The notes: generated from the letters alone by a model not told the origin. Shown: positions 1 through 9,392, counted from the first letter of the stretch. The stretch: 64,000 nt of DNA from Segatella baroniae DSM 16972 = JCM 13447 (GCF_000426585.1 NZ_AUFQ01000015.1:23585-87584), one strand, 5' to 3'. A program made the numbers and translations.

Positions 1-705
1 GTCGACGGAATATTGCAGCAGCGCCATCCAGCCCGTTTGGGCCTGGCAGATGAAATGACCCGTGCGCAACTGGCAGCTGCCGCCGATGAGCAGCAGGGTG
101 GCGGCATAGCTTAGGCACGTGGAAAGGATGGAGCGGCGTCGCCCGTGCGCCCACGCGTACACGGCCCAGGCCAGCAGGAAAACCAGCGCGAAGGGGCGAA
201 TCCACTGCGCCAAGGCCAACAGCGTGCCCGCCGCCAGCGGCCGATGGCGCAGTGCCTGATGGAAGGCGAGCATGACGAGAAAGACGAAGGGCGTTTCGCT
301 CAGCACGGAAGTGCACTCGCCGTAGTTGGCGGGATAGGCCACGTAGAGGGCCAGGGTGAGCAGTGCCGTGCGACGGCCGAAGAGGCGGTGGGCCACGGCC
401 GTCGTGAGCCAGGCCGTCGCCCCTTTGAGCACGGCGTAGAAAAGGAGCAGGGGAGTGATGGAGTGGGTGAGCCACAGGCTGAGAGCCACCAGGTTGATGG
501 CCCCGCAGTTCCAGATGAAAGGTTCGTGGTTGATTTGTTGCAGCGTGGGGTAGAGGCTGCCTTGGGCCAGGCTTTGACGGGCCAGCAGCACATAGCCTTC
601 GGCGTCGGGGTAGGGCGTGTAGCCGTAATGGGCCAGCAGCAGGAGTTGCGCCAGCGTGAAAAGGGCCGCGACCCCCAGCGTTATCTGACGATCGCGATTT
701 TGCAT
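1..705 (-). CDS. Polytopic membrane protein, GT39/ArnT-like glycosyltransferase (partial)
   Basis: The frame is open from the ATG at 705 to the window edge (235 codons), so the C-terminus is missing. The translation begins MQNRDRQITLGVAALFTLAQ and continues as a very hydrophobic protein with several predicted membrane helices. An early acidic pair follows the first helix (residues PYPDAEGY), as in GT39/PMT-type transferases that use a lipid-linked sugar donor and carry an acidic residue in the first periplasmic loop. A basic RHRPL/GRRRS pattern marks cytoplasmic loops. The start lies 25 bases inside the end of porZ, so the two are probably translationally coupled. Family assignment rests on topology and the acidic motif only; another EpsG- or DUF2029-like sugar transferase is possible. 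Confidence 0.55.
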   Translation of the reverse strand, partial: MQNRDRQITLGVAALFTLAQLLLLAHYGYTPYPDAEGYVLLARQSLAQGSLYPTLQQINHEPFIWNCGAINLVALSLWLTHSITPLLLFYAVLKGATAWLTTAVAHRLFGRRTALLTLALYVAYPANYGECTSVLSETPFVFLVMLAFHQALRHRPLAAGTLLALAQWIRPFALVFLLAWAVYAWAHGRRRSILSTCLSYAATLLLIGGSCQLRTGHFICQAQTGWMALLQYSVD

Positions 706-2681
706 ACCGTTCCTTTCTTGCCGTCGGCGGTGGCCGTGAACACTGTGTAGACGCCGCTGGCCACCCGTCGGCCTTGGCGATCGCGTCCGTCCCAGGTGTA
801 GCTGCCGCCCAGGCTCCGTCCCTGATGCACGAGCGTTCCGTCGGCTGTTGCTATCTTCACGTCGGCGTCAAAGCTCAGTCCGGTGATGGTGATGGGGCCG
901 CTGTAGTCGGGCCGCACGGGGTTGGGATAGGCATACACGCTGTCCTGCCGCATCTCGCCGGCCGGTTCCGTGGCGTCGGCCACATAGGAGCAGAGGCCCT
1001 TGTCGGTGCCGATGAAGAGGCGGCCGGTGCGTCCGTCGATGGCCATGCTCTCCACATTGTCCGAGAGCAGGGGGCTGTTGGCACGCGTGAAGTGCTTCAC
1101 TTCCCGGATGTTGTCGGCACTGATGAGATAGAGGCCGCTGCCGTTGGCGCCCATCCATTTGCGGTTGGCGCCGTCGATGGCGATGCAGTTGATGTCGACG
1201 CCGCCCAGCAGGTAGTCGGCACGGTCGCTGCCGTCGTCGCGGGGCACCTTCACCTGGGTGAACACGGGGTTTTCCTTCTCCGTTTCGGTGGCGTCGAGCA
1301 TGAGCGGACCGATGTTGGTGGCCAGCCAGAGGTTGCCCTCGCGGTCTTCCACCGCGCTTCGCAGATGGGTGACGACGAGCGTCGTGCCGTCTTGGTTGAC
1401 GAAATTGCGGATCATTCTCAGCTTGTCGGTGGCCGGCTCGTAGCATAGAAGGGCGGGCAGTCCCCAATGGGAGTTGACGAACCATAGGCGTCCTTGGCGG
1501 TCGAAGAAGGCGCTGCGCATGAAGAGAAGGCTTTGGCCGCCGTCCATCAGCCCTTGCTGGAAGTGGGACACCCATTCGCCTGTGGGCTTGATTTCGAAGA
1601 GGTTGCGGTCGGGCGAATAGCTGTTGAGCAGCCACAGGCTCCCTTGGGGGTCGAAAGTGAGGCCCGAAATGATGGTGTAGTCGGGGTTCACCCCCGTGGA
1701 AAGTTCGCTGTTGCTGCTGTTGAACGCGTCTTTGAGCACGCCGTGGTTGAAGGTGAACAGGCCGCTGCGGGCACCTACGGCCACGTGGGCCGTGTCGGTG
1801 GGGTCGACGGCCAACGCCTCCGAGGCCACGAAGTTCAGTCCGCTTTTCTCCTTCACGTGTTCGTCGAAGAGCGACCAGGCCTCGCCGTCGCCCTCCATCT
1901 GCTGCACCATGCCCGGCGTGCCGTCGTCGGTGAGGTAGCTGAAGCCGCCGCCGGTGGCATAGAGTCGGCCGTTGGCCCAGGTCAGTTGGTGGAATTTGTT
2001 GTAGCGGGGGCCGCCGGGGCGCAGCTGCCGCACCTCGGCCAGCAGCTGCGGGTCGATGTCTTGCGGCCGTGGCGTGTAGTCGCCCGTGCGCTGCCAGTTG
2101 GCTTTGTCGAGCAGGTTGGCCGTGAGCGGGGCCGAATAAAGTCCGTTGGTGGAGCTGGCAGCATAAAATCGGCTGCCTTCGATGTAGCAATGGTCTACGC
2201 GGAAGCCCAGGTTGTAGGTCTCGCTGACCTCCGCCTTGCGGGCGTTGAGCTTCACAATGCCGAAGCCCGTGCAGAGATAGGTGTGTTCGCCCTGCGTGTA
2301 GAGGCTGTAGACGGTCTTGTCGCCCGTCACGGTGGCGGTGTGGTAGGCGGTCAGGTTGCTGACGTCGCCACGGTCGTCGAGCAGGTCTATGTTCTGGTTC
2401 GTGTAGACGATGACGAGCCGGCGGGCCGCCGTGTTGTAGCTGATGTGGGCGATGTCGCAGTCGCTCAGGCTGCGGGCCTTGTCGAAGGTCTGCAGGCTCT
2501 GGTCGCCGCGGTTGTAGGAATAGAGCGCGCCCGAGGCCCTGACGTAGAGCAACTTGCCCGCCTGTTCCACTTGTTGCAGGTCGTGGTAGGCGGGATAGGC
2601 CCTCCAGGTGCCGGTCTGCGCCATGCCGTGAGAGGCTGTCAGCAGCAGGAGAGCGATGATGAGTTGGCGGGTGGTGTTCAA
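681..2681 (-). CDS. porZ: PorZ-like beta-propeller protein of the type IX secretion system
   Basis: A 666-residue secreted protein. Residues 1-21 form a signal peptide ending ASHGMAQ. The mature start (GTWRAYPAYHDLQQVEQAGK) is the typical PorZ propeller opening, followed by repeated blades containing DREGNLWLAT and DRQGRLWFVNS, as in two-component-regulator propellers. The last ~85 residues (from YAYPNPVRP) form a FlgD/CTD-like beta-sandwich. In Porphyromonas, PorZ sits at the cell surface, binds A-LPS and works with the PorU sortase to anchor type IX cargo. The start codon is TTG at 2681, because no in-frame ATG exists upstream; the next ATG would remove most of the signal peptide. It starts 16 bases after the rdgB stop. 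This is the only T9SS component in the window. Confidence 0.8.
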   Translation of the reverse strand: MNTTRQLIIALLLLTASHGMAQTGTWRAYPAYHDLQQVEQAGKLLYVRASGALYSYNRGDQSLQTFDKARSLSDCDIAHISYNTAARRLVIVYTNQNIDLLDDRGDVSNLTAYHTATVTGDKTVYSLYTQGEHTYLCTGFGIVKLNARKAEVSETYNLGFRVDHCYIEGSRFYAASSTNGLYSAPLTANLLDKANWQRTGDYTPRPQDIDPQLLAEVRQLRPGGPRYNKFHQLTWANGRLYATGGGFSYLTDDGTPGMVQQMEGDGEAWSLFDEHVKEKSGLNFVASEALAVDPTDTAHVAVGARSGLFTFNHGVLKDAFNSSNSELSTGVNPDYTIISGLTFDPQGSLWLLNSYSPDRNLFEIKPTGEWVSHFQQGLMDGGQSLLFMRSAFFDRQGRLWFVNSHWGLPALLCYEPATDKLRMIRNFVNQDGTTLVVTHLRSAVEDREGNLWLATNIGPLMLDATETEKENPVFTQVKVPRDDGSDRADYLLGGVDINCIAIDGANRKWMGANGSGLYLISADNIREVKHFTRANSPLLSDNVESMAIDGRTGRLFIGTDKGLCSYVADATEPAGEMRQDSVYAYPNPVRPDYSGPITITGLSFDADVKIATADGTLVHQGRSLGGSYTWDGRDRQGRRVASGVYTVFTATADGKKGTVCKIAIVR

Positions 2682-2697
2682 GTCGGCGGGTGGTTGT

Positions 2698-3312
2698 TCA
2701 GATGGATGGGTGAATGGGTTGGCGAGTCAGCTCGTCCACCAGCTTCTTCACGGCTCTTGCGCGGTGGCTGATGGTGTTCTTGACGGCTTCGCCAAGCTGC
2801 GCGAAGCTCTCCGTGTGGCCGTCGGGCACGAAGACGGGGTCGTAGCCGAAGCCTTCGGAACCGTGGGGCGAGGTGCTGATGCGGCCTTCCACGACGCCCT
2901 CGAACTGCTGTTCGCGGCCGAGCGGATGGTCGCCGTCATGGCGGATGAGCGAGATGACCGTGCGGAAACGGGCCTTGCGGTTGGCCTTGCCGGCCATTTC
3001 GCGCAACAGTTTGGCCATGTTGGCCCGGCTGTCGTGGTCGGTGCCTTCGGCATAGCGTGCGCTGTGTACGCCCGGCGCGCCGTCGAGGGCCTCCACTTCC
3101 AGCCCCGTGTCGTCGGCGAAGCAGTCCAGCCCGTAGCGGCTGAAGACGTATTCGGCCTTCTGGCGGGCGTTTTCCTCAAGCGTGTCGCCCGTCTCTGGGA
3201 TGTCCACGTTGCAGCCGATGTCCTTCAGCGACACGACGTCGAAGCCGCTGCCGAGTATCTCGCGTATCTCCTCCAGCTTGTGCTTGTTGTTCGTTGCGAA
3301 TACGATTTTCAT
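2698..3312 (-). CDS. rdgB: dITP/XTP pyrophosphatase (RdgB/HAM1 family)
   Basis: A 204-residue cytosolic enzyme that hydrolyses non-canonical purine nucleoside triphosphates (dITP, XTP) to monophosphate and pyrophosphate, keeping them out of DNA. The family signatures are all present: FATNNKHK (residues 5-12), [12 protein letters not shown] (65-76), GVHSARYA (81-88), GFGYDPVF (154-161) and SHRARA (182-187). The ATG at 3312 overlaps the stop of the upstream yitT-like gene as ATGA, which fixes the start and shows operon membership. The last residues (RQPIHPSI) are coded by a GATGGATGGGTGAATGGG-type simple sequence and lie outside the conserved fold. Confidence 0.93.
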   Translation of the reverse strand: MKIVFATNNKHKLEEIREILGSGFDVVSLKDIGCNVDIPETGDTLEENARQKAEYVFSRYGLDCFADDTGLEVEALDGAPGVHSARYAEGTDHDSRANMAKLLREMAGKANRKARFRTVISLIRHDGDHPLGREQQFEGVVEGRISTSPHGSEGFGYDPVFVPDGHTESFAQLGEAVKNTISHRARAVKKLVDELTRQPIHPSI

Positions 3313-4250
3313 GCCTTCTCTATCTCCTTTTTCTTCTTTACCTTCACTTTCATCTCGTCGAAGCCCTCGCCGTAGACGCCGATGACGCTGCTCTGGCTGA
3401 CGAACGCGTTGGGGTCGATCATCTTGATCATGCGGAATATCTCCGTGCTCTCGTTCTTCTTGGCCAGCACGCAGAGCACTTTCACGTCCTGACCGGTGTA
3501 CCAGCCGTGGCCGTCGAGTATCGTGACGCCGTGATTCGTCTGCGTTCCGATCTCGTCGGCGATTTCCATATACTTGCGGGAGAATATCATGAACTGCACC
3601 GATTCGCGTCGGGCGTTCATCACATAGTCGAGCGAGACGTTCTCAAGGGTCATCACGCAGAGTCCGAACATCACCTTGTGGGCGCGCTCGATGTAGGTTC
3701 CGAACTGCGGAATGAACATACAGCTGCCGATGATGCAGAAGTCGACGGCGATGAGGACGGTGCCCAGTGAGATGTTGTGATACTTGTTGATGGAGGCCGC
3801 GATGATGTCGGTGCCGCCCGTGGAGCCGTTGTGCAGGAACACCGTGGCCAGGGCAATGCCCGTGATGACGCATCCGATGACCATCGACATGAAGTCCTGG
3901 CCCTCACCCAGCAGCTTGATGGGCAGGCCGTTGGGCTGTTTGGGAAGGAGGTCTTGCGCCACAATCAGCATGAAATAGAGCGTGAAGATGGCGAAGATAG
4001 TCTTCATCATGAACTTGAATCCCAGCACTTTCAACGCGACGACAAGCAGCGCCAGGTTGATAATAATGTAGGTGTTCTCGATGCGGAAGCCCGTGGCGTA
4101 GTAGACAATGGCGGCCAATCCCGTCACGCCGCCGGCCACAATCTGGTAGGGCATGAGGAAAACGGTGAACGAAATGGTGTACAAAAGGAGACCGATGGTG
4201 ATGAACAAGTAGTCCTTGGTCTCATTCCAGATTTGCTGTTTACGCATCAT
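3309..4250 (-). CDS. YitT family membrane protein with C-terminal DUF2179
   Basis: A 313-residue inner-membrane protein. The N-terminal ~200 residues hold five or six hydrophobic segments with the family's conserved loops ([17 protein letters not shown] and [15 protein letters not shown]). The soluble C-terminal ~90 residues (from [20 protein letters not shown] through LCVLAKKNE) match the DUF2179 domain. The molecular role of the family is not established; transport has been suggested. It overlaps both leuS (upstream) and rdgB (downstream) by four bases, so it is translated in the same operon. Confidence 0.85.
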   Translation of the reverse strand: MMRKQQIWNETKDYLFITIGLLLYTISFTVFLMPYQIVAGGVTGLAAIVYYATGFRIENTYIIINLALLVVALKVLGFKFMMKTIFAIFTLYFMLIVAQDLLPKQPNGLPIKLLGEGQDFMSMVIGCVITGIALATVFLHNGSTGGTDIIAASINKYHNISLGTVLIAVDFCIIGSCMFIPQFGTYIERAHKVMFGLCVMTLENVSLDYVMNARRESVQFMIFSRKYMEIADEIGTQTNHGVTILDGHGWYTGQDVKVLCVLAKKNESTEIFRMIKMIDPNAFVSQSSVIGVYGEGFDEMKVKVKKKKEIEKA

Positions 4251-7111
4251 TTGATGACAATATTAATGATTTTTCGTGGTACGATGATTACTTTGACGAT
4301 GCTCTTGCCTTCCAAATACTTCAGGCTTCGCTCGTCGTCGAGAACAGATTGCTCTATCAGCTCCTTGGAAGCGTCAACAGGGAAGAGCTTCTGATAGCGT
4401 GCCTTGCCGTTGAAGCTGACCGTGAGCTGCATCTCGTCTTCGGCCAGATAGGCGGCGTTCCATGTGGGCCATGCGGCGTCGCACACGCTGCCTTGCCCGC
4501 CCAGCTGCTGCCACAGCTCCTCGGCGACGTGCGGGGCGAACGGCGCCATCAGGATGGTGAGGTCGCGGAGCAGCCCGCGGCTGTGGCACTTCTGCTGTCC
4601 CAGTTCGTTGACGGCAATCATGAAAGCCGAGATGGCGGTGTTGTAGGAGAACTTCTCGATGTCTTCGGTCACCTTCTTGATGAGCTTGTGCAGGCTCTTG
4701 AGACTGTCCTTGCCCGGCTCTTCGTCGTTGACGACACTCCCGCCGGTGCGGTTGTCGAAGTAGAGATTCCAGAACTTGCGCAGGAAGCGGTGGCAACCGT
4801 CGATGCCGTTAGTGTCCCAGGGCTTGCTCGCTTCCACCGGACCGAGGAACATTTCATAGAGACGGAGCGTGTCGGCGCCGTACTTCTCGACGATTCTGTC
4901 GGGGTTGACAACGTTGAACATCGACTTCGACATCTTCTCAACGGCCCACCCGCAGATGTATTTACCGTCTTCCAAGATAAATTCGGCGTCGTTGTATTCG
5001 GGTCGCCAAGCCTTGAACGCCTCCAGGTCGAGCACGTCGTTGTCGACGATGTTCACGTCGACGTGGATGGGCGTAGTGTCGTATTGGTCTTTCAGTCCGA
5101 AAGATACAAAGACAGGAGCCGACGACGCCACATCCTCGGCCGACTTATTGACACGGTAAACGAAGTTGGAGCGCCCCTGAATCATACCTTGGTTGACAAG
5201 TTTGCGATAAGGTTCCTCCTTGCAACTTACGCCACAGTCGAACAGGAACTTGTTCCAGAAACGACTATAAATAAGGTGTCCCGTGGCATGCTCTGTGCCA
5301 CCGACGTAGAGATCCACATCCTGCCAGTAGTCGTCGGCCGCTTTTCCCACGAGGGCCGTCGTGTTGCGGGCGTCCATATAGCGCAGATAGTAGGCCGAAC
5401 TGCCCGCGAAGCCCGGCATGGTGTTGAGTTCGAGGCGGAAGACGGACACGTTGTCGACGCGCGCGGTCTCCGTCACCTCCCGGTTCTTCTCGTCCCACGC
5501 CCACCGCTTGGCACGTCCGAGAGGCGGTTCGCCGGTCTCGGTGGGCTTGTAGGTCTCGATGTCGGGCAGCTGCAAGGGCAGGCATTCCTCGGGTATCATC
5601 CGTGGCATGCCGTCCTTGTAATATACGGGGAACGGCTCGCCCCAGTAGCGTTGGCGCGAGAAGATGGCGTCGCGCAGGCGGTAGTTCACCTTTACGCGGC
5701 CCAATCCGTGGCTCTTCACGAACTCCTTCGTCGTGGCGATGGCCTCCTTCACGGTCAATCCGTTCAGGCTGAAGCCGTCGAGTGCCGTGCGTCCGGCCTT
5801 CGGCGAGTTCATCACCGTGCCCTCCTTGGCGTCGAAACTCTCCTCGCTGACATCGGCACCCTCGACCAGCGGGACGATGGGCAGGCCGAAATGCTTGGCG
5901 AAGGCATAGTCGCGGCTGTCGTGGGCGGGCACCGCCATGATGGCTCCCGTGCCGTAGCCGGCCAGCACATATTCGGATATATAGATGGGAATGTTGTCTC
6001 CCGTGAACGGATTGACGGCGTGGCTGCCGCTGAAGACGCCCGTCACCTTGCGGTCGCTCATGCGGTCCAGCTCGGTGCGCTTCTTGACATAGGCCAGGTA
6101 TTCGTCCACTTCGGCCCGCTGCTCCGGCGTCGTCAGTTCGTCCACCAGCTCCGACTCGGGCGCCAGCACCATGAACGTCACGCCGAAAATCGTGTCGGCG
6201 CGCGTCGTAAAAATAGTGAAATGCCGCTCGCTGTCGGCCACCTTGAATTCCATTTCGGTGCCTTCGGAACGGCCGATCCAGTTGCGCTGCGTCTCCTTGA
6301 TGGACTCCGTCCAGTCGATGGTGTCGAGTCCGTCGAGCAACCGCTGCGCGTAGGCCGACGTGCGCAGGCACCATTGCCGCATCTTCTTCTGCACCACGGG
6401 ATAGCCGCCGCGCTCGCTCACGCCGTCCACCACCTCGTCGTTGGCCAGCACCGTGCCCAGTCCCGGGCACCAGTTGACCATCGTCTCGCCCAGGTAGGCG
6501 ATGCGGTAGTTCATGAGCGTCTGCTGCTGCTCCACCTCGCTCATGGCGCGCCACTCCTCGGCCGTAAACCGCAGTTCCTCGCTCTGCGCCGCGTCGAGTC
6601 CTTCGGTGCCCCGCGTCTCGAAACGCTTCACCAGCTCTTCGATGGGACGGGCCTTCCGGCTGTCGTTGCAGAAGTAGCTGTCGAACATCCGCTCGAAGGC
6701 CCACTGCGTCCAGTGGTAGTAATCAGGGTCGCAGGTGCGCACCTCGCGGTCCCAGTCGAACGAGAAGCCTATCTTGTCCAGCTGGCGGCGATATCGTTGG
6801 ATGTTCTCCTCGGTCGTCTTGGCCGGGTGCTGCCCCGTCTGGATGGCGTATTGCTCGGCGGGGAGTCCGTAGGCGTCGTAGCCCATGGGGTTCAGGACGT
6901 TGAAACCTTGCAGCCGTTTGTAGCGGGCGTAGATGTCCGAAGCGATGTATCCCAGCGGATGGCCCACATGCAGTCCGGCGCCGGAAGGGTAGGGGAACAT
7001 GTTGAGCACGTAGAACTTGCTCTTCTTCTCATCCTCCACTACGTGGTAGGTCTTCTCTTCGGCCCATTTCCGTTGCCATTTGCTTTCAATGTCTCTGAAA
7101 TTGTAATCCAT
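4247..7111 (-). CDS. leuS: Leucyl-tRNA synthetase
   Basis: A 954-residue class I aminoacyl-tRNA synthetase that charges tRNA-Leu. The HIGH-type motif is HVGH (residues 48-51) inside [16 protein letters not shown], and the KMSKS loop is at 726-730. Between them lie the CP1 editing domain ([34 protein letters not shown]) and the zinc-like insert. The length is somewhat above the usual ~860-880 residues, because of an insertion around residues 140-200 typical of Bacteroidetes LeuS. It is the first gene of the leuS-yitT-rdgB-porZ-GT operon. A TAACTTTG element sits 41 bases upstream of the ATG. Confidence 0.97.
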   Translation of the reverse strand: MDYNFRDIESKWQRKWAEEKTYHVVEDEKKSKFYVLNMFPYPSGAGLHVGHPLGYIASDIYARYKRLQGFNVLNPMGYDAYGLPAEQYAIQTGQHPAKTTEENIQRYRRQLDKIGFSFDWDREVRTCDPDYYHWTQWAFERMFDSYFCNDSRKARPIEELVKRFETRGTEGLDAAQSEELRFTAEEWRAMSEVEQQQTLMNYRIAYLGETMVNWCPGLGTVLANDEVVDGVSERGGYPVVQKKMRQWCLRTSAYAQRLLDGLDTIDWTESIKETQRNWIGRSEGTEMEFKVADSERHFTIFTTRADTIFGVTFMVLAPESELVDELTTPEQRAEVDEYLAYVKKRTELDRMSDRKVTGVFSGSHAVNPFTGDNIPIYISEYVLAGYGTGAIMAVPAHDSRDYAFAKHFGLPIVPLVEGADVSEESFDAKEGTVMNSPKAGRTALDGFSLNGLTVKEAIATTKEFVKSHGLGRVKVNYRLRDAIFSRQRYWGEPFPVYYKDGMPRMIPEECLPLQLPDIETYKPTETGEPPLGRAKRWAWDEKNREVTETARVDNVSVFRLELNTMPGFAGSSAYYLRYMDARNTTALVGKAADDYWQDVDLYVGGTEHATGHLIYSRFWNKFLFDCGVSCKEEPYRKLVNQGMIQGRSNFVYRVNKSAEDVASSAPVFVSFGLKDQYDTTPIHVDVNIVDNDVLDLEAFKAWRPEYNDAEFILEDGKYICGWAVEKMSKSMFNVVNPDRIVEKYGADTLRLYEMFLGPVEASKPWDTNGIDGCHRFLRKFWNLYFDNRTGGSVVNDEEPGKDSLKSLHKLIKKVTEDIEKFSYNTAISAFMIAVNELGQQKCHSRGLLRDLTILMAPFAPHVAEELWQQLGGQGSVCDAAWPTWNAAYLAEDEMQLTVSFNGKARYQKLFPVDASKELIEQSVLDDERSLKYLEGKSIVKVIIVPRKIINIVIK

Positions 7112-7151
7112 TTTATGATTGTGTTATTTTGTTTTCGTCGGGTGATGGTTG

Positions 7152-7159
7152 CAAAGTTA
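7152..7159 (-). promoter_or_regulatory. Bacteroidetes -7 element upstream of leuS
   Basis: On the minus strand this reads TAACTTTG, matching TAnnTTTG. It sits 41 bases before the leuS ATG, but no clear TTG -33 element stands at the right spacing, so it is a moderate candidate. Confidence 0.45.
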
Positions 7160-7198
7160 CATATTATTGCCGAGAAACGTCCCAGAAACGAATACAAA

Positions 7199-7232
7199 AA
7201 ATCGGGCGGATTTTCACAAACCCGCCCGATTG
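7199..7232 (-). terminator. Intrinsic terminator after HU-like/smalltalk genes
   Basis: A 10-bp perfect stem (AATCGGGCGG / CCGCCCGATT) with a 12-14 base loop is followed on the minus strand by a run of T. It lies 64 bases beyond the smalltalk stop and just upstream of the leuS promoter region, so it insulates the two units. Confidence 0.8.
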
Positions 7233-7295
7233 TCAATCGGCATGATACAGCTTGTCAGCAAATGTCTCTCCGGCTGGAGCGACCCGTCGGCCGGC

Positions 7296-7394
7296 TCACA
7301 GGGTTTCGGCCCCCAGGGCGCCGAGCAGTGCCGAGGCCACCGCTATGACCACCTTGATGACGATCTGCCAGGAGTTGAGGTTCATCTTCGACAT
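7296..7394 (-). CDS. Smalltalk-type small membrane protein
   Basis: A 32-residue ORF, MSKMNLNSWQIVIKVVIAVA followed by SALLGALGAETL. It has a short polar N-terminus with the Asn-x-x-Trp pattern and one hydrophobic helix with Gly spacing. This matches the tiny 'smalltalk' proteins found immediately downstream of HU-like DNA-binding genes in Bacteroidetes; their function is unknown. Start and stop of neighbours overlap by one base (TGATG), so the two genes are translationally coupled. The family recognition is from memory of that pattern and the gene order. Confidence 0.8.
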   Translation of the reverse strand: MSKMNLNSWQIVIKVVIAVASALLGALGAETL

Positions 7395-7882
7395 CAGTTG
7401 CCTCCTTCCTCTACGCCTGCGGGCTTGCCGCCGGGCTTGGTCGTAGTGGTCTTGTCGCCTTCGCCGTCGGCATGCTTGCCGTACTCGCGCAGTTCCACGC
7501 CTCTGAGCAGCGACTTGGTGCGCACCTTTCCGGCGCGGTCGACGGTCATCTCCGGCTGGAAGATTACGTGTATGTTGCGCAGGTTCTTGGCCAGGCTGAA
7601 CTCCTTCTGCGTGTCGGCGGCGCGGGTGGATATCCCGATCTTGAAGCTGCCCAGGCCGTTGATCTTCACGCGCATGGAGTTCTGGAGCATGTCGGTCATC
7701 ACCTCGGTCAGTTCGATGAGCACCGCCTGTACGTCGCTCTGCTTCATCGAACTGTTGCGCTCGATGATGGCGGCCAGTTGCTTGGTTTCGACGACGCCGC
7801 TGTGCGTCGCCCGGGCGAACCACTTGCCCTTCGTCTTGCTTTCCTTTCGGTTGTCCTGATACATTTTGTAATTTACTGCCAT
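7394..7882 (-). CDS. HU family DNA-binding protein (Bacteroidetes long form)
   Basis: A 162-residue protein. The first ~120 residues form the HU-like domain used by Bacteroidetes: MAVNYKMYQDNR, then ATHSGVVETKQLAAIIERN, SDVQAVLIELTEVMTDMLQN, the core strand MRVKINGLGSFKIGI and NIHVIFQPE. The last ~40 residues form a Lys/Gly/Thr-rich tail (DKTTTTKPGGKPAG) like other DNA-binding tails. The frame is open further upstream, but the ATG at 7882 is chosen because homologues begin MAVNYK and the extra upstream codons run through ATTGATTGATTG simple repeats and a palindromic element. The role is probably nucleoid organisation or a more specific DNA-bending task linked to smalltalk. Confidence 0.88.
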   Translation of the reverse strand: MAVNYKMYQDNRKESKTKGKWFARATHSGVVETKQLAAIIERNSSMKQSDVQAVLIELTEVMTDMLQNSMRVKINGLGSFKIGISTRAADTQKEFSLAKNLRNIHVIFQPEMTVDRAGKVRTKSLLRGVELREYGKHADGEGDKTTTTKPGGKPAGVEEGGN

Positions 7883-7980
7883 AATGTCTTGGTGTTTTAA
7901 ATGGTTGATAATTGATTGATTGATAATTGATTGATTTATGAAGACGAGGTCGTTGCCGGCGTTTGACCTCGAGGTTCTTA

Positions 7981-8081
7981 GCCTCCCCCGCCCCTCCAAA
8001 GGAGGGGAGTGCCTGCTGGAATGAAGCAGGCGACGGAAGCGGGCGGCTCCCCCTTGTAGGGGAGATGGGGCGGGGGAGCCG
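7981..8081. repeat. REP-doublet/MITE-like element, CCTCCCCCGCCCCTCC type
   Basis: Inverted arms GCCTCCCCCGCCCCTCC and GGGGCGGGGGAGCC face each other across ~70 bases. Each arm contains its own small palindrome (CCCCTCCaaaGGAGGGG; CCCCCTTgtaGGGGA). It sits between the M15 peptidase gene and the HU-like gene. Confidence 0.75.
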
Positions 8082-8104
8082 CTCTAACTTCACATTTCAC
8101 ATTC

Positions 8105-8611
8105 CTAATTCCCCATATAGTAAGGAATCATGACGCAGCGGTTGTGGCTTTCGTTGTAGCTCACGTGAATCCACTCGCCACCCTGGGCGTTGTGTTCCAG
8201 CAGCAGCTGGTCGTAGTCCAGTGTCATGAAGATGAACTCAAGCATTTCAACGCCGCGTCGGCGGTCGGGGATGTGGATGTCGGCCGCCTGGCCCAGGATG
8301 TGCTGCGAGCGCTTGACGCCACCCACCAGGTGGTTGAGCCACGCCGACCGATAGCCGCTCGTCACCCGGACGGGTCCGAACTCCTTGCGGAGCGGCTCCA
8401 GCACCTTCGTGCAGAGCGTTTGCAGGTTGTGGATGACCTCCGGTGTCGGCGTGTTGTCGATGTCGTAGAGGCGGGCGGTCTCCGAGTGCGTCATCTCTTC
8501 GAGCGTGAAGTGGGGTGTCAGCCTGAACGGACAAGCGTGTTGTGTGTTTTCTCTTTTCATGTTTCGATTTTTTTTGTTGTTTTTGTTCATGTTCGCCCGA
8601 GGGTTTTTCAT
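8105..8611 (-). CDS. M15-family peptidoglycan peptidase (D-Ala-D-Ala carboxypeptidase-like)
   Basis: A 168-residue frame with the Peptidase_M15_3 pattern. FTLEEMTHSETA opens the domain, VRVTSGYRSAWLN is the conserved loop, SQHILGQAADIHI supplies the zinc-binding His and Asp, and GEWIHVSY supplies the last zinc His. Such enzymes cut stem peptides in peptidoglycan. No signal peptide is visible: the N-terminus is Asn/Lys-rich and several ATGs are possible (8611, 8590, 8557). This resembles the phage-endolysin-derived amidases and peptidases often found beside HU-like and smalltalk genes in Bacteroidetes. A good promoter lies 50-80 bases upstream of the first ATG. Confidence 0.85.
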   Translation of the reverse strand: MKNPRANMNKNNKKNRNMKRENTQHACPFRLTPHFTLEEMTHSETARLYDIDNTPTPEVIHNLQTLCTKVLEPLRKEFGPVRVTSGYRSAWLNHLVGGVKRSQHILGQAADIHIPDRRRGVEMLEFIFMTLDYDQLLLEHNAQGGEWIHVSYNESHNRCVMIPYYMGN

Positions 8612-8660
8612 AGTATTGGATTCAGGCGGTCAATGTCGTGTGTTTCTCTTATTGACAATG

Positions 8661-8691
8661 CAAAGTTACGACGTTTTCCGGCTTGTTGCAA
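8661..8691 (-). promoter_or_regulatory. Promoter for the M15 peptidase
   Basis: The minus strand reads TTG, 20 bases, then TAACTTTG (8661-8668), the full Bacteroidetes -33/-7 pair. The predicted transcript start is ~8655, about 45 bases before the first possible ATG. Confidence 0.7.
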
Positions 8692-8732
8692 GAAGCTGTG
8701 CGATACACTTGTGCCTACATCCTTTCTGCCCT

Positions 8733-8820
8733 GCGACGGCAGTCTTTCTGTCCTGCGACGGCGGTTCTTTCAGCACGCGACGGCAGCCCTTTCAGCACGC
8801 GACGGCAGCCCTTTCGCCGG
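8733..8820. repeat. 22-base periodic tandem array (4 units)
   Basis: Four consecutive units of exactly 22 bases begin at 8733, 8755, 8777 and 8799. Each starts GCGACGGC and contains a CTTTC block. The array lies upstream of the M15 promoter and shares its period with the arrays at 26122, 44661, 45707 and 57752. Confidence 0.85.
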
Positions 8821-8828
8821 CCGAAAGC

Positions 8829-9260
8829 TCAGCTTCGGTCGAGCAGTTCGCGGCGGGGGTCGCAGCCGTTGAGCTTCATCAGCACCCAGCGGTCGAGCAG
8901 CGAGCTTTGGCGCATCGACTTCCGCATGCGCGCCCGGTAGGCATACGACCGCGGATTGCGGGGCACGGGCTTCACCAGTCGGCGGCAGACGGCCCGCACC
9001 ATGTAGCTGAAGGTGAGGTCGCAGCCCCGTGCGTCCTTCACGTCGCCGAGCGTGTAGACGTCGTCAATCATCTCCACCAGGTCGGTGGTGGTGCTTTTCC
9101 ACTTCGGCCGCCCCTCGGCGCGGTCGTCCATCAGTTCCATCACGAGCTGTTGCATCTCCGTCATGGCTTCTTCCCGCAACGGTCTGAGTTCGGATTTCCT
9201 GAAAGTCCTCACTCGTCCCTGATACATCAATTTTACATTTACGTCTTCCATCATGTTCAT
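8829..9260 (-). CDS. Hypothetical cytosolic protein, basic C-terminus
   Basis: A 143-residue ORF with no family I recognise. No signal peptide or membrane segment is seen. The N-terminal part (KLMYQGRVRTFRKSELRPLR) and the Arg-rich C-terminal helix (RNPRSYAYRARMRKSMRQS) suggest a nucleic-acid-binding protein, but this is inference. The ATG at 9260 or 9254 is possible. A TAACTTTG element lies 29 bases upstream of the first ATG. The gene sits between a C1 peptidase lipoprotein and the M15 peptidase/HU/smalltalk group, and may belong functionally to the latter. Its end abuts the 22-base array. Confidence 0.65.
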   Translation of the reverse strand: MNMMEDVNVKLMYQGRVRTFRKSELRPLREEAMTEMQQLVMELMDDRAEGRPKWKSTTTDLVEMIDDVYTLGDVKDARGCDLTFSYMVRAVCRRLVKPVPRNPRSYAYRARMRKSMRQSSLLDRWVLMKLNGCDPRRELLDRS

Positions 9261-9288
9261 TATAAGATTTGTGTGTTGTTTTCGCCTG

Positions 9289-9296
9289 CAAAGTTA
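9289..9296 (-). promoter_or_regulatory. -7 element upstream of hypothetical gene 8829-9260
   Basis: The minus strand reads TAACTTTG, matching TAnnTTTG, 29 bases before the ATG at 9260. No convincing -33 TTG is present. Confidence 0.4.
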
Positions 9297-9392
9297 GGGC
9301 GTATGATGGAAATATAATTTCACCGAAGGGTCGGAAAGGTTTAAAAGGTGTTAGGATGTTGGGGTGAAGGGGTGTTTTTTGGGGGGCGGGTG

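Noticed and set aside
4349..7348. 999-codon ORF antisense to leuS
   Set aside because: A high-GC shadow of leuS; the sense frame has all class I synthetase motifs. The same reasoning removes the other long antisense ORFs at 1494-2771, 27346-28533, 36181-37791, 37622-39352, 41010-42389 and 62587-63903.
8733..8820. Possible CRISPR array (this and the other 22-base arrays)
   Set aside because: Units are 22 bases with a ~13-base core and 7-9 variable bases, too short for repeat plus spacer, and no cas genes are present.
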